Source: a virus
Strand: one strand, 5' to 3'
DNA length: 37,731 nt
Virus record (IMG/VR): IMGVR_UViG_3300033153_003363
Span: 1-37,731 of that record
Under the pieces are notes generated by a model. The model saw only the letters and a list, made by a program, of their open reading frames with translations, ran no database searches and was not told the DNA's origin. Of this stretch, positions 1-7,581 are shown one piece after another; within the stretch, counting starts at the first letter, position 1, and the number at the start of each line of letters is the position of its first letter. The translations under genes were made by a program, and so were the position numbers.

Positions 1-114
1 TTAAGGCGAAGAAGATATGAAGATAAGTATATTCGTAGCATTAGGGAATATAGGAAATACACCTGACGATTGGCAGTATGCTTGGCGTGAAGCTATTGAG
101 AGTTATTTAGATTT
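1..114. repeat. Terminal direct repeat, left copy (circular closure)
   Basis: The first 114 bases are identical to bases 37618-37731. The repeat lies inside coding sequence: it holds the end of the methyltransferase that starts at 37074 and the start of the glycosyltransferase at 17. Gene continuity across the join shows that the two ends are the same locus, so this is an assembly overlap of a circular or circularly permuted genome rather than a biological end. Confidence 0.93.
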
Positions 115-904
115 TGCAGATGAGGTGGTTATTGTAAGTGGAAATAATGATACCACTAATTTATTTATAAATAATTTTAGTGGCGAGTGTATGCAAAAGG
201 ATAAAATTAAAATTGTTGAAATGCCGTGGAAATATGACTTTAGTTGGGAAACTATTGCACAGCATTTTAACAAAGGGCTAGAAGCGTGTACTGGGGATTG
301 GATTATGAAAATGGATATTGATTATATTATCCACGAAAGAGATATGAAAACATTAAGGGCTAAGATGTTAGAGGGTTGGAAGAAGAATTACCCATTAATG
401 AGTTTTATGAAATTTACAGTATTAAATAAGGACAAAGCATATGAAAAAGTCCACGTACCATTTATCATCAGAAAAGAAAAGCGAGATGAAATTAGATTTG
501 GAATACCAACAGATGACCATAAGAGTGCGTGGGGGTATCCAATTTTGGTTAAAGGTTTTGACAAGAAACGAGGATTACCCACTGGCACGAGTATCCCAGA
601 CAATTATATAATGAGTACCAGTACACGAATATATAACTATGATAATACATTTAGGAATAAAGAAAAAACAGGTGAACACTTTTTGAGGTTTAGTTTAGCT
701 GGGGAAAGGGCTGGGTTCAATAGGAACTGGGGAAGTACAAGAGAGGAAGCGTTGAATATGTTTTGTAGTATGATGTGGAGTAGAATTAGAAAGACGCAAG
801 AGTGTTATAAACCATTAACACTAGCAGACCACCCTAAGTATATAAGGGAAAGAATTAAAGAATTAACGCCTGATTTATTTGGGCATAGTAGTTGGATAGA
901 TTAA
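17..904 (+). CDS. Glycosyltransferase, GT-A fold, family 2-like
   Basis: A 295-residue protein that probably transfers a sugar from a nucleotide-sugar donor. It opens with a beta strand typical of GT-A enzymes (MKISIFVALGNIG), has a VVIVSGNNDT segment near residue 38, and an acidic metal-binding candidate MDIDYI near residues 98-103 after a GDWI stretch, the usual place of the DxD motif. The C-terminal half is rich in Trp, Tyr and Arg, plausible for acceptor binding. The start ATG overlaps the TGA of the upstream methyltransferase (seen at 37634-37637), so the two are translationally coupled. It belongs to the glycan module. Substrate is unknown; the GT-A assignment is from motif layout only. 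Confidence 0.72.
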   Translation: MKISIFVALGNIGNTPDDWQYAWREAIESYLDFADEVVIVSGNNDTTNLFINNFSGECMQKDKIKIVEMPWKYDFSWETIAQHFNKGLEACTGDWIMKMDIDYIIHERDMKTLRAKMLEGWKKNYPLMSFMKFTVLNKDKAYEKVHVPFIIRKEKRDEIRFGIPTDDHKSAWGYPILVKGFDKKRGLPTGTSIPDNYIMSTSTRIYNYDNTFRNKEKTGEHFLRFSLAGERAGFNRNWGSTREEALNMFCSMMWSRIRKTQECYKPLTLADHPKYIRERIKELTPDLFGHSSWID

Positions 905-905
905 T

Positions 906-1226
906 ATGAACTATAAACTAGCAAAACAACTTAAAGACAGCGGGTATGAATTAACCTGTTGTTCGGAAACAAGCAATCATATTCAAATAGGTAATCAACC
1001 TTATTTAATCCCAACCCTCTCTGAACTTATAGATGCTTGTGGGGAAGAATTTGTTCAATTGTATTATTTTAATGGGAGTAAAGATTGGTGTGCGAGTGGT
1101 GGAATAAATATGCTTAGTAAAGAAAATACTGAAAAACTAAGACAAGGAACTACTACTCAATATAGTGAAATGGGCAAAACCCCAGAAGAAGCAGTAGCTA
1201 AATTATGGTTAAAGTTAAATGTATGA
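906..1226 (+). CDS. Conserved phage hypothetical protein
   Basis: A soluble 106-residue protein. It has the layout of a family common in phages and of unknown function: an N-terminal (A)KQLKDSGY helix, a YLIPTLSELIDACG block around residues 33-46, and a C-terminal TPEEAVAKLWLKLN. These blocks are seen directly; the family link is from memory. It starts 1 nt after the glycosyltransferase stop and overlaps the next gene by 4 nt, so it is co-translated inside the glycan module although nothing in it suggests sugar chemistry. Confidence 0.7.
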   Translation: MNYKLAKQLKDSGYELTCCSETSNHIQIGNQPYLIPTLSELIDACGEEFVQLYYFNGSKDWCASGGINMLSKENTEKLRQGTTTQYSEMGKTPEEAVAKLWLKLNV

Positions 1227-1613
1227 ATATTGATTTGGCGTGTGGTACAGATAAGAAGTTCGGTTATCACGGTATAGACATAGTTGATTATGGGCAACAG
1301 TATATTACCGTTCCATAATGAAACTATAAATAGATTTGACGCTTGGCATATATTTGAGCATTTATATTGGGAAGACGCTAGGAACTTATTATTGGAGTGC
1401 CATAGATGTTTGAATAAAGACGGTAAGATACATATACAAGTACCTGACGGTAATGATGACAAGCAACGAAGACCATATCATATAATACTTTATTCTAAAT
1501 ATTCATTTGATTTTATTAAGGGAAAAGATAATGAGTTTTACAAACTGTTTGGATTAGCAAACGTTTATATAAGTAAATACGATTACATTAATTTTATACT
1601 AGAAAAGAAATGA
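1223..1613 (+). pseudogene. SAM-dependent methyltransferase, broken by a frameshift/small deletion
   Basis: An ATG at 1223 opens a frame with a class I methyltransferase motif I (NIDLACGTDKKFGYHGIDIVDYG) that stops at 1316-1318. The rest of the enzyme continues in the +1 frame to 1613, with the segment FDAWHIFEHLYWEDARNLL, then LNKDGKIHIQVPDG. Compared with the intact paralogue at 4427-5077, about five or six residues between GQQY and LPFHNE are missing, so a deletion of about 16 nt, rather than one base, may be the cause. A downstream ATG at 1290 could still give a protein lacking the SAM-binding loop, which should be inactive. Overlaps with both neighbours (4 nt each) show it was a normal operon member. 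Confidence 0.68.
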
Positions 1614-2173
1614 CATTTTGGGAAACACAAATGGCTCATCAGCCAACTAAGGAATACTACGAAGCAATTAAAGAATACTTTGGTGATACTTTTTATAAGC
1701 CAGGATTAGAGGGCAAAAAGGTATTGGAAATAGGAGTGCAAGAGGGTATATCTACTAGGGCATTTTTAGAACTAGGTGCAGACCTACACTCTGTTGACCC
1801 TGACTTATATCCTAACGCTAAAGAAGTTGTTAAAGATACAGGTAAGAAATGGAAGTATCACGGTATGAAAAGTGACGAATACTTTAAGACCTGTAAAGAT
1901 AAGTTTGACTTAATATACATAGACGGTGACCACCATTATAAAACTACTAAGAGTGATTTGAATAATGCTATGAACCATATTAAGACACCAGGCATTATAG
2001 TAGTACACGATTTTTTACATAATCATAACTTTGATTATAAGCAAAAGAAGTGTGTAGCCGAAAAAGGTTATGGTATAACCCAAGCGTGTTGCGAGTTTTT
2101 AAAAGAGAGAAAACATTTAGTGGCTAAGATAATGCCACCTTATCCTGGATTTTTAATAATTTATATAACATAA
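1610..2173 (+). CDS. Class I SAM-dependent methyltransferase (Methyltransf_24/TylF-like)
   Basis: A 187-residue enzyme expected to methylate a small molecule or a sugar. Motif I is KVLEIGVQEGISTRAFLELGA at about residues 38-58, followed by SVDPD (acidic end of the second strand), DLIYIDGDHHY near residues 102-112, and GIIVVHDF near 135. The IDGDHHY plus VVHDF pair is characteristic of the TylF/Methyltransf_24 group, members of which methylate sugar hydroxyls using a metal held by such Asp residues. This fits the surrounding glycosyltransferases. It overlaps the broken methyltransferase by 4 nt and is the last gene before an internal promoter. Confidence 0.8.
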   Translation: MTFWETQMAHQPTKEYYEAIKEYFGDTFYKPGLEGKKVLEIGVQEGISTRAFLELGADLHSVDPDLYPNAKEVVKDTGKKWKYHGMKSDEYFKTCKDKFDLIYIDGDHHYKTTKSDLNNAMNHIKTPGIIVVHDFLHNHNFDYKQKKCVAEKGYGITQACCEFLKERKHLVAKIMPPYPGFLIIYIT

Positions 2174-2198
2174 TATGAGAATAATGATAACTAGGGTA

Positions 2199-2227
2199 TT
2201 TACATAACTGGGTAATAGGGTTATAAT
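2199..2227 (+). promoter_or_regulatory. Sigma70-type promoter (TTTACA-17-TATAAT)
   Basis: A TTTACA box (2199-2204) and a perfect TATAAT (2222-2227) are separated by 17 nt. It lies in the 83-nt gap between the methyltransferase and the HNH gene, about 30 nt ahead of the HNH start. It can supply the downstream half of the glycan module. Confidence 0.75.
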
Positions 2228-2256
2228 AGAATTATCTAATAAATAACGATAAAACT

Positions 2257-2694
2257 ATGAAACCAAAAGACAAAGGGTTTAAAGCATTACTAGGTACAAG
2301 AGATATAGACGGTAGGTTTATAAAGGGTTATGAGCATACTGATGAGTGGAAAGAACAAAAAGCAGAGCAAATGAAAGGCAATAAGAATTGGGATAATGAG
2401 AAAAGCAAGGCAACCCAGTTTAAAAAAGGGCATAAATCAGTATCACCAAAAGCTGGTAAAACCCACCCAAATTATAAATATGGTGCGAGAGGTGGGCGTG
2501 TATGGAACGAGTGGCGTGATAAGGTACTGGAACAGGCAAACCATAAATGCGAGAAGTGTGAGGGTACTAAGGGGTTAATGGCACACCATATAAAACCACA
2601 CGAAGATTACCCTGAATTGAAGTTTGAAACAAGTAATGGTAAAGCATTATGTGGTAGGTGTCACTTTTATACACATTTTAAACGAATATTATAA
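2257..2694 (+). CDS. HNH endonuclease, probable homing enzyme
   Basis: A 145-residue protein with a zinc-binding HNH domain in its C-terminal half: CEKCEG near residue 99, AHHIKPHEDYPELKF near 108, then NGKALCGRCHFYTH at the end, which is the usual Cys pair, His-His, Asn, Cys pair order. The N-terminal half is basic and has short repeated elements (GNKNW, GHKSVSPKAGKTHPNYKYG) resembling the DNA-binding NUMOD3-type repeats of homing endonucleases. It has its own promoter and interrupts a run of sugar genes, as expected for a selfish endonuclease that inserted there. Confidence 0.82.
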   Translation: MKPKDKGFKALLGTRDIDGRFIKGYEHTDEWKEQKAEQMKGNKNWDNEKSKATQFKKGHKSVSPKAGKTHPNYKYGARGGRVWNEWRDKVLEQANHKCEKCEGTKGLMAHHIKPHEDYPELKFETSNGKALCGRCHFYTHFKRIL

Positions 2695-2709
2695 TTAAAA
2701 ACACTAACT

Positions 2710-4215
2710 ATGAAAATATTAATATGTCCTGACGTTGACGATTGGGCTATCGGTGCATTAACCAAGTCAATCATCAAGTATAATCCTAGATTTAATTTTG
2801 AGAAGATTTGTGTACACCCAAGAGGTATGGCACAAAGTTTTATCTATTTACACGACGCTATTAAAGACGGAATAGATTTATGGCACGGACAGTATTGGAA
2901 TAGTGCGTTGAATATAATCAGGGATATACCTGACTATAAGAACGTACCGAGTTTATTAACACATCAGAACCACGAAAGTTTAGAGAAAAAGGATTGGAAC
3001 GTATTTACTGCGTTAGCACACCCTACCCATTACGGAGTTGATTTATTAAGTAAGAAACATAAACGAGTATTCCATATACCACACGGAATTGACCTTGATA
3101 GATATAGTTGGATTGATGAACCGTGTGAAGAAGATAATATAGGATATGTAGGTAGAGTATTACCACATAAACACCTTGCTGATATTTGTATGGCAGCGAA
3201 GAAACTAGATTACAAAGTAGTTGGGAGTGGTTATGTAGAGAAGATTGATTATTGGAACGAAGCGTGTAAGCCATATTTAGAAGCTGGAACACTTAAATTT
3301 ATTGGTGGTGCTGGGCGAGTTAGTATGTCACCAGCGAATATGAAAGATGACCTATATAGGAAGATGAAAGTATTTGTTATGTATTCTACTGGCGAGAAAG
3401 AAAGTGGTACATTACCATTATTTGAAGCTATGGCGAGAGGAGTGCCAGTTATGGCAACCTCACAAGGTTCTGCTAGGGACTTAATAGAGGACGGTAAGAA
3501 CGGTATCATATTTACGGAAGATAATTTTGAGAAGAAATTAGCCGAAATTATGGAAGATAAAGAGTTGCGTATGAAGATTAGGAAGAACGCTTGGCAGACA
3601 ATTAAGAATTATAGCGACCAACGTTTAGCTAGAAGATACGCCAAAGCATATTATGATGTTGCGTTTAATAGTCAACCTGTTGTATCCGTTATAATCCCTA
3701 CGTTTGAGAGAGCAGAACATTTAGCAGATACAATCCTAAGCGTAGAGAAACAGGATTATATTGCTAAAGAGATTATAGTAGTTGATGACGGTAGTGATGA
3801 TGAGGGTAAGACCAAAATGGTTTGTAATGAATTGAAGAAGAAGATTAAAACACCGTTATTATACCTAAATACTAATGATACAAAGCATTACGGATTGGCT
3901 AAAGCTAGAAATATGGGAGTAGTAGAAAGTTTAGGTGAGGTATTATTATTCCTAGATGACCGTCTTAACCTAGAGGACGGTGCGTTAGAAGAAATAGTTA
4001 CTGTACCAAGTGGAGTGTGGAACTATGGTGCTAAAAGAACTAAAACTGGATTATCAACCAAGCGAACATTTATAGAGAACTTTAGCTGGATTAAGAAGCA
4101 CGATTTTGTACACGGTGGTATGTTTAATGAACGTATGGGTTATTACGGTGGTATGAGCCAAATACTCCGAGAACAGTATAGTCAGAAAGTTGAATTTGTT
4201 AGCAGTAAGGGCTAA
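2710..4215 (+). CDS. Bifunctional glycosyltransferase: GT4 domain fused to GT2 domain, frameshifted near the C-terminus
   Basis: A 501-residue fusion. Residues 1-315 are GT-B/GT4: HIPHGIDLDRY, NIGYVGRVLPHKH near 145, and the E-x7-E-type segment PLFEAMARGVPVMATSQGS near 236. Residues 320-490 are GT2: VVSVIIPTFERAEHL near 323, IIVVDDGSDD near 355, LLFLDDRLN near 412 as the DxD position, and HGGMFNERMGYYGG near 470. The frame closes at 4213-4215, but the +1 frame from about 4199 continues with LAVRAKRGRKSDIWKAK to a stop at 4274-4276, the basic tail expected of GT2 enzymes. That stop would overlap the next gene by 8 nt, as usual here. So one extra base near 4199 is likely. The truncation removes only about 20 residues and may leave activity. 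Confidence 0.82.
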   Translation: MKILICPDVDDWAIGALTKSIIKYNPRFNFEKICVHPRGMAQSFIYLHDAIKDGIDLWHGQYWNSALNIIRDIPDYKNVPSLLTHQNHESLEKKDWNVFTALAHPTHYGVDLLSKKHKRVFHIPHGIDLDRYSWIDEPCEEDNIGYVGRVLPHKHLADICMAAKKLDYKVVGSGYVEKIDYWNEACKPYLEAGTLKFIGGAGRVSMSPANMKDDLYRKMKVFVMYSTGEKESGTLPLFEAMARGVPVMATSQGSARDLIEDGKNGIIFTEDNFEKKLAEIMEDKELRMKIRKNAWQTIKNYSDQRLARRYAKAYYDVAFNSQPVVSVIIPTFERAEHLADTILSVEKQDYIAKEIIVVDDGSDDEGKTKMVCNELKKKIKTPLLYLNTNDTKHYGLAKARNMGVVESLGEVLLFLDDRLNLEDGALEEIVTVPSGVWNYGAKRTKTGLSTKRTFIENFSWIKKHDFVHGGMFNERMGYYGGMSQILREQYSQKVEFVSSKG

Positions 4216-4268
4216 ACGTGGACGTAAGAGTGATATATGGAAAGCTAAAGATATAATTAATAAGATAT

Positions 4269-4394
4269 ATGACTAAATCATTTAGTAGTAAAGATAATGA
4301 CGAAAAAGATATAGATTTTGGATTTGGTATTGGTTGGGGATTTACATTAGGTTTAATGGTATTTGCTATTTATTTATTAATTAATCATTTATGA
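4269..4394 (+). CDS. Small single-pass membrane protein
   Basis: A 41-residue peptide with an acidic N-terminus (SSKDNDEKDIDFGFG) and one hydrophobic segment over residues 19-39, ending NHL. The start ATG overlaps the restored stop of the glycosyltransferase fusion (4276). No function can be assigned; it could tether or help a neighbouring sugar enzyme at the membrane, which is a guess. Confidence 0.55.
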   Translation: MTKSFSSKDNDEKDIDFGFGIGWGFTLGLMVFAIYLLINHL

Positions 4395-4426
4395 GAAATA
4401 GAATTTAAATAATTAGAATAGGATAT

Positions 4427-5077
4427 ATGATTGATTATTGCAACTATACTAAAAAAACAAAATTTTTACCTAGAGATACATTAAATGGAAAGCCTTGCTT
4501 TTGGACAGAGGATAGGCATTATCGTTCATTTTGTGCTAATTGTGGTAATTCACATATCCTTAGTTCAATACCTCCTAATTCTCAATTAGTTAAATCACCA
4601 TTTGATGTAGATGAATGTAAGGCACACTTTCCTGATAAGAATGGAGTTATAAATCATATTGGAGATTGTCAAAAAATAAAAAGAATTGAATTAGGTTGTG
4701 GAAAAACACCGAGAGACGGCTATGATGGAATAGATGAACAAGATTTTGGGCAATTATATAAAGCAGATGTATTAGCAGTATTAACTAAATTTAAAGATAA
4801 TAGTGTTGATGAGATATACGCTAGTCATTTTTTTGAACATTTATATCCCGATAAAGTAATTGATACTCTTATCCAAGTGTATAGGGTATTAAAAATAAAT
4901 GGTCAGCTATGGATTATAGTACCTCACAAAGAACACGAAAGAGCTAATGTACTTTGGCACAGAACATTTTTCACAGAGTTTACATTTAGTGATTACTTCA
5001 GAAATGATAAATGGCAGATAATAGAGTTAGTTACTAATAGTAGAAAGGATATACATTGTAAAGTAATAAAATTATGA
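4427..5077 (+). CDS. SAM-dependent methyltransferase with Cys-rich N-terminus
   Basis: A 216-residue protein. Residues 1-75 hold scattered cysteines including SFCANCGNSH, perhaps a metal site. The methyltransferase core follows: RIELGCGKTPRDGYDGID near residue 86 (motif I), KADVLAVLTKFKDNSVDEIYASHFFEHL near 110-138, VLKINGQLWIIVPH near 155. The same EHL plus VP-H pattern occurs in the broken enzyme at 1223, so the two are relatives. Its stop overlaps the next start by 4 nt. A sugar or lipid-linked glycan is the likely substrate given the neighbours; this is inference. Confidence 0.78.
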   Translation: MIDYCNYTKKTKFLPRDTLNGKPCFWTEDRHYRSFCANCGNSHILSSIPPNSQLVKSPFDVDECKAHFPDKNGVINHIGDCQKIKRIELGCGKTPRDGYDGIDEQDFGQLYKADVLAVLTKFKDNSVDEIYASHFFEHLYPDKVIDTLIQVYRVLKINGQLWIIVPHKEHERANVLWHRTFFTEFTFSDYFRNDKWQIIELVTNSRKDIHCKVIKL

Positions 5078-5325
5078 AGAAAATAGAAAAAATGATGCTT
5101 AAAGAAGCAAAAAGACTTAAAAAAACAAAAGAGGTTGAGTATTGTAAACCAAATTGTGTTGAATGTTTAATCGCTACTGCTAAAAGTGTTATTGATGAAA
5201 AATTAGATATTGAAATGTCTACAATAGATTTTGTATATAGTATGTGTGGCGAGGCAACAATGGGAACAGATTTTATAATGCTTGATTTAATAAGAAAGAT
5301 AAAAAGTAGAAAATTAAAAATATGA
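5074..5325 (+). CDS. Small hypothetical protein
   Basis: An 83-residue soluble protein, strongly basic at both ends (KKIEKMMLKEAKRLKKTKE and KIKSRKLKI) with a YCKPNCVEC cysteine cluster near residues 23-31. It overlaps both neighbours by 4 nt. I do not recognise a family. Confidence 0.6.
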   Translation: MKKIEKMMLKEAKRLKKTKEVEYCKPNCVECLIATAKSVIDEKLDIEMSTIDFVYSMCGEATMGTDFIMLDLIRKIKSRKLKI

Positions 5326-6014
5326 TAGGAGTATTTATATTAACAATAGGACAAGAAACCGAGAAAGAAGCAATCGCTAGTATTAAAAATCAAGTTGATG
5401 ATGTTCAGATTATAAGAAATGTATCACCAGCTAATAAAGCAGAAAATTTAGGATTTAAATTAGCTGAAGAATATAACTACGATTATTTTATGTTCTTAGG
5501 TGCTGATACTATACTGAAACCAAATGCTATAAAGGTTATAATGTCTTATATGACAGATGAATTATGGTGTGTAATGGGAAGACTAGAAGATTACTGGCGT
5601 GGCACAGAGGATTATGCTAATCACTTATATAGTCTGAAAGCGTTAAAAGGATACAGGGTTAATGAAACAGATTTAATGTATGACCATAGAATACATTGGG
5701 ATATGGAAAAGAAGGGGTATAAAAAAGTAGTTACTAAAGAGGTTATAGGTAAACATCACCCAGTTTGGACTGTTAGAGAAGCATTTGAAAAACATTTATT
5801 TAGTGGCAAGAGATATAAAGAAAAAGATTTTAAGAAGTATTTTGACCAAGTTGTTAAGCGATATAAGGAAAACCCTTGCGAAGTTAATCGTGCTGCTAAG
5901 ATTGGTTTTCAATTAGGCATAGGTGCTAATGCTGAACCACTAACAAACAAAGAAACTAAAGAGTGGAAAGATAATAAAAAGAATTTTAAAATTAATGATA
6001 AATTAGTATGGTAA
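5322..6014 (+). CDS. Glycosyltransferase, GT-A/family 2-like
   Basis: A 230-residue protein with the start of a GT2 fold (MIGVFILTIGQETEKEAIASI), then NVSPANKAENLGFKLAEE near residues 37-54, where N-x-N/A-x-N-G-F is typical of GT2 nucleotide binding, and YFMFLGADTILKPNAIK near 62-78 where GADT stands in the place of the DxD motif. The second half carries conserved-looking HHP and WTVREAFEKHLF segments. It overlaps both neighbours (4 and 7 nt). Only one acidic residue is obvious at the metal site, so activity may depend on another Asp or Glu. Confidence 0.72.
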   Translation: MIGVFILTIGQETEKEAIASIKNQVDDVQIIRNVSPANKAENLGFKLAEEYNYDYFMFLGADTILKPNAIKVIMSYMTDELWCVMGRLEDYWRGTEDYANHLYSLKALKGYRVNETDLMYDHRIHWDMEKKGYKKVVTKEVIGKHHPVWTVREAFEKHLFSGKRYKEKDFKKYFDQVVKRYKENPCEVNRAAKIGFQLGIGANAEPLTNKETKEWKDNKKNFKINDKLVW

Positions 6015-7057
6015 AGAAGAAACTTAAAATAGTAGCAACTACCTGGCACGTGATGCATTGGTTTGACTTTTTCAACGCATTAAAAGATGACGCACACTTT
6101 TTCTTAATTGATAACCCGGCAAAGGAGTGGCGCAGAGAGGAATACCTAGCTAGTCGTCCTATACCGAATAACGTAACCTTTGTACCATACTACGAAAAGG
6201 GGAAATATGACTTTGCCATTCTTAATGTTGACCAACAATGTATTAATCCTAAACTAGGTAAGTCGCAAGTAGTAATGGATTTGAATGCCGAGATACAAGA
6301 CATTCCAAAAATATTTATAAATCACGCTACACCTGTCTATCCTGAATTTGTATCTGAACCCGATATGACCAAAGAGCAAGAAGAAGAAATTGTTAGGAAT
6401 AAGATTAAACAAATAGTTGGTGATAACTTAATGGTCGTCAATAGCTATAAGGCAGTAGAGGAATGGGGTAGTCAATTTAGAAATGTTGTACCTATTTGGC
6501 ACGGCATATCTGCTGATGAGTGGTTTCCGTTACCGAAAGAACCCAGAGTAGCGACTGCTGTATCTGCTGGTGGTTGTGATGAATACTATAATCGTATGAT
6601 AATGAATAAAGTGTCAACAGATTTACCAATACAAAATGGACATATACTTTGGTGGGCTAAGCGCAATACTTCAAAGTTATTCCGTATGGGTGATACATTT
6701 ACTAAGAGGGAAAACTATCAGAAGTTTTTAGGTAAATCACTTCTCTACTTAGACCTTACTTATCGTACACCTATGAATAGAGGTAGAACTGAAGCTATGT
6801 TATCTGGTTGTTGTGTAGTACAGATTGAGGGCGCACACGACCTAGAGAAATTTGCAGTACATAATGAGAATATGATTATTGTTCCAAATAATATGGAGAT
6901 TATATTAACTACCCTAAATGTATTACTTGAAAGTGAATACGAGAAGTGTGTAGAGATAGGTAAGAACGCTAGGAAGACAGCTATGAAATTATTTAACAGA
7001 GAACAGTACCGTAAAAGTTGGCTTGATTTAATTAACAATAAAATACTAACGAAATAA
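6008..7057 (+). CDS. Glycosyltransferase, GT-B fold (GT4-like)
   Basis: A 349-residue protein organised as a two-domain GT-B enzyme. The N-terminal Rossmann domain starts KIVATTWHVMHWFDFFNAL and includes DIPKIFINHATP near residue 100. The linker has VPIWHGISADEWFP near 160, equivalent to the HGID element of GT4. The C-terminal domain contains TPMNRGRTEAMLSGCCVVQIEG near 255, matching the GT4 E-x7-E region. It closes with EIGKNARKTAMKLFNREQYRKSW, a standard GT4 ending. The 7-nt overlap with the gene before it indicates coupling. Confidence 0.76.
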   Translation: MVKKKLKIVATTWHVMHWFDFFNALKDDAHFFLIDNPAKEWRREEYLASRPIPNNVTFVPYYEKGKYDFAILNVDQQCINPKLGKSQVVMDLNAEIQDIPKIFINHATPVYPEFVSEPDMTKEQEEEIVRNKIKQIVGDNLMVVNSYKAVEEWGSQFRNVVPIWHGISADEWFPLPKEPRVATAVSAGGCDEYYNRMIMNKVSTDLPIQNGHILWWAKRNTSKLFRMGDTFTKRENYQKFLGKSLLYLDLTYRTPMNRGRTEAMLSGCCVVQIEGAHDLEKFAVHNENMIIVPNNMEIILTTLNVLLESEYEKCVEIGKNARKTAMKLFNREQYRKSWLDLINNKILTK

Positions 7058-7061
7058 ATAT

Positions 7062-7202
7062 ATGACTAAATATAAAATATTAATGGGTGACGAAGATGAA
7101 CTAAAAATATTAGTAGAAACAGCTTTAGAAGCAGGGTGGTCGTTGCAGGGTGGGGTTATTTTCTGTCAACATAACACATTCGCACAAACAATGGCTAAAT
7201 AA
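7062..7202 (+). CDS. DUF1737-like small protein
   Basis: A 46-residue protein with the layout of DUF1737: YKILMGDEDELKILVETAL, then EAGWSLQGGVIF, and a C-terminal FAQTMAK. The tryptophan after AG and the GG pair are the recognisable features. Members occur alone or next to unrelated genes; the role is unknown. Confidence 0.62.
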   Translation: MTKYKILMGDEDELKILVETALEAGWSLQGGVIFCQHNTFAQTMAK

Positions 7203-7221
7203 TTAATACTAAAGAAATAAT

Positions 7222-7581
7222 ATGAACGCATACTATGTATCAATAAAATATTATGATTATAGTCAATCTGGTAATTATAATTCACAAAACTATAATGGAC
7301 TATTATCTTCTATGTCAAGTTGTGATGGAAGTATAAGTGGTAAGAATAGTAATATTAAGATTGGTTACTTTAACAAGGAAGACGCTGAAAATGTTATGAA
7401 AGAATACTCTAAAATGCTTAATGATGAAATGATAACGGCTTGTAATATATATGGAGAATTAATAATGTTAAGAAGTAAACAGGTTATTTCTATTTCAGTT
7501 AGTAATAATGAATTTAATGTAACAACAGTAGAACCAGAACCAAAATTAATTAATTCTAAAAATTATTTTAAAAAAATATGA
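7222..7581 (+). CDS. Hypothetical protein
   Basis: A 119-residue soluble protein. Residues 10-50 are rich in Tyr, Ser, Asn and Gly, suggesting a flexible loop, followed by a mixed helix-strand region with KEDAENVMKEYSKML. No family recognised. Its stop overlaps the next glycosyltransferase by 4 nt, so it is co-translated with it. Confidence 0.55.
   Translation: MNAYYVSIKYYDYSQSGNYNSQNYNGLLSSMSSCDGSISGKNSNIKIGYFNKEDAENVMKEYSKMLNDEMITACNIYGELIMLRSKQVISISVSNNEFNVTTVEPEPKLINSKNYFKKI

Noticed and set aside
1-114. Biological terminal repeat (as in T7-like phages)
   Set aside because: The repeat lies within coding sequence and has the short size of an assembly overlap; nothing marks a physical end. 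Read coverage would be needed to claim true terminal redundancy.
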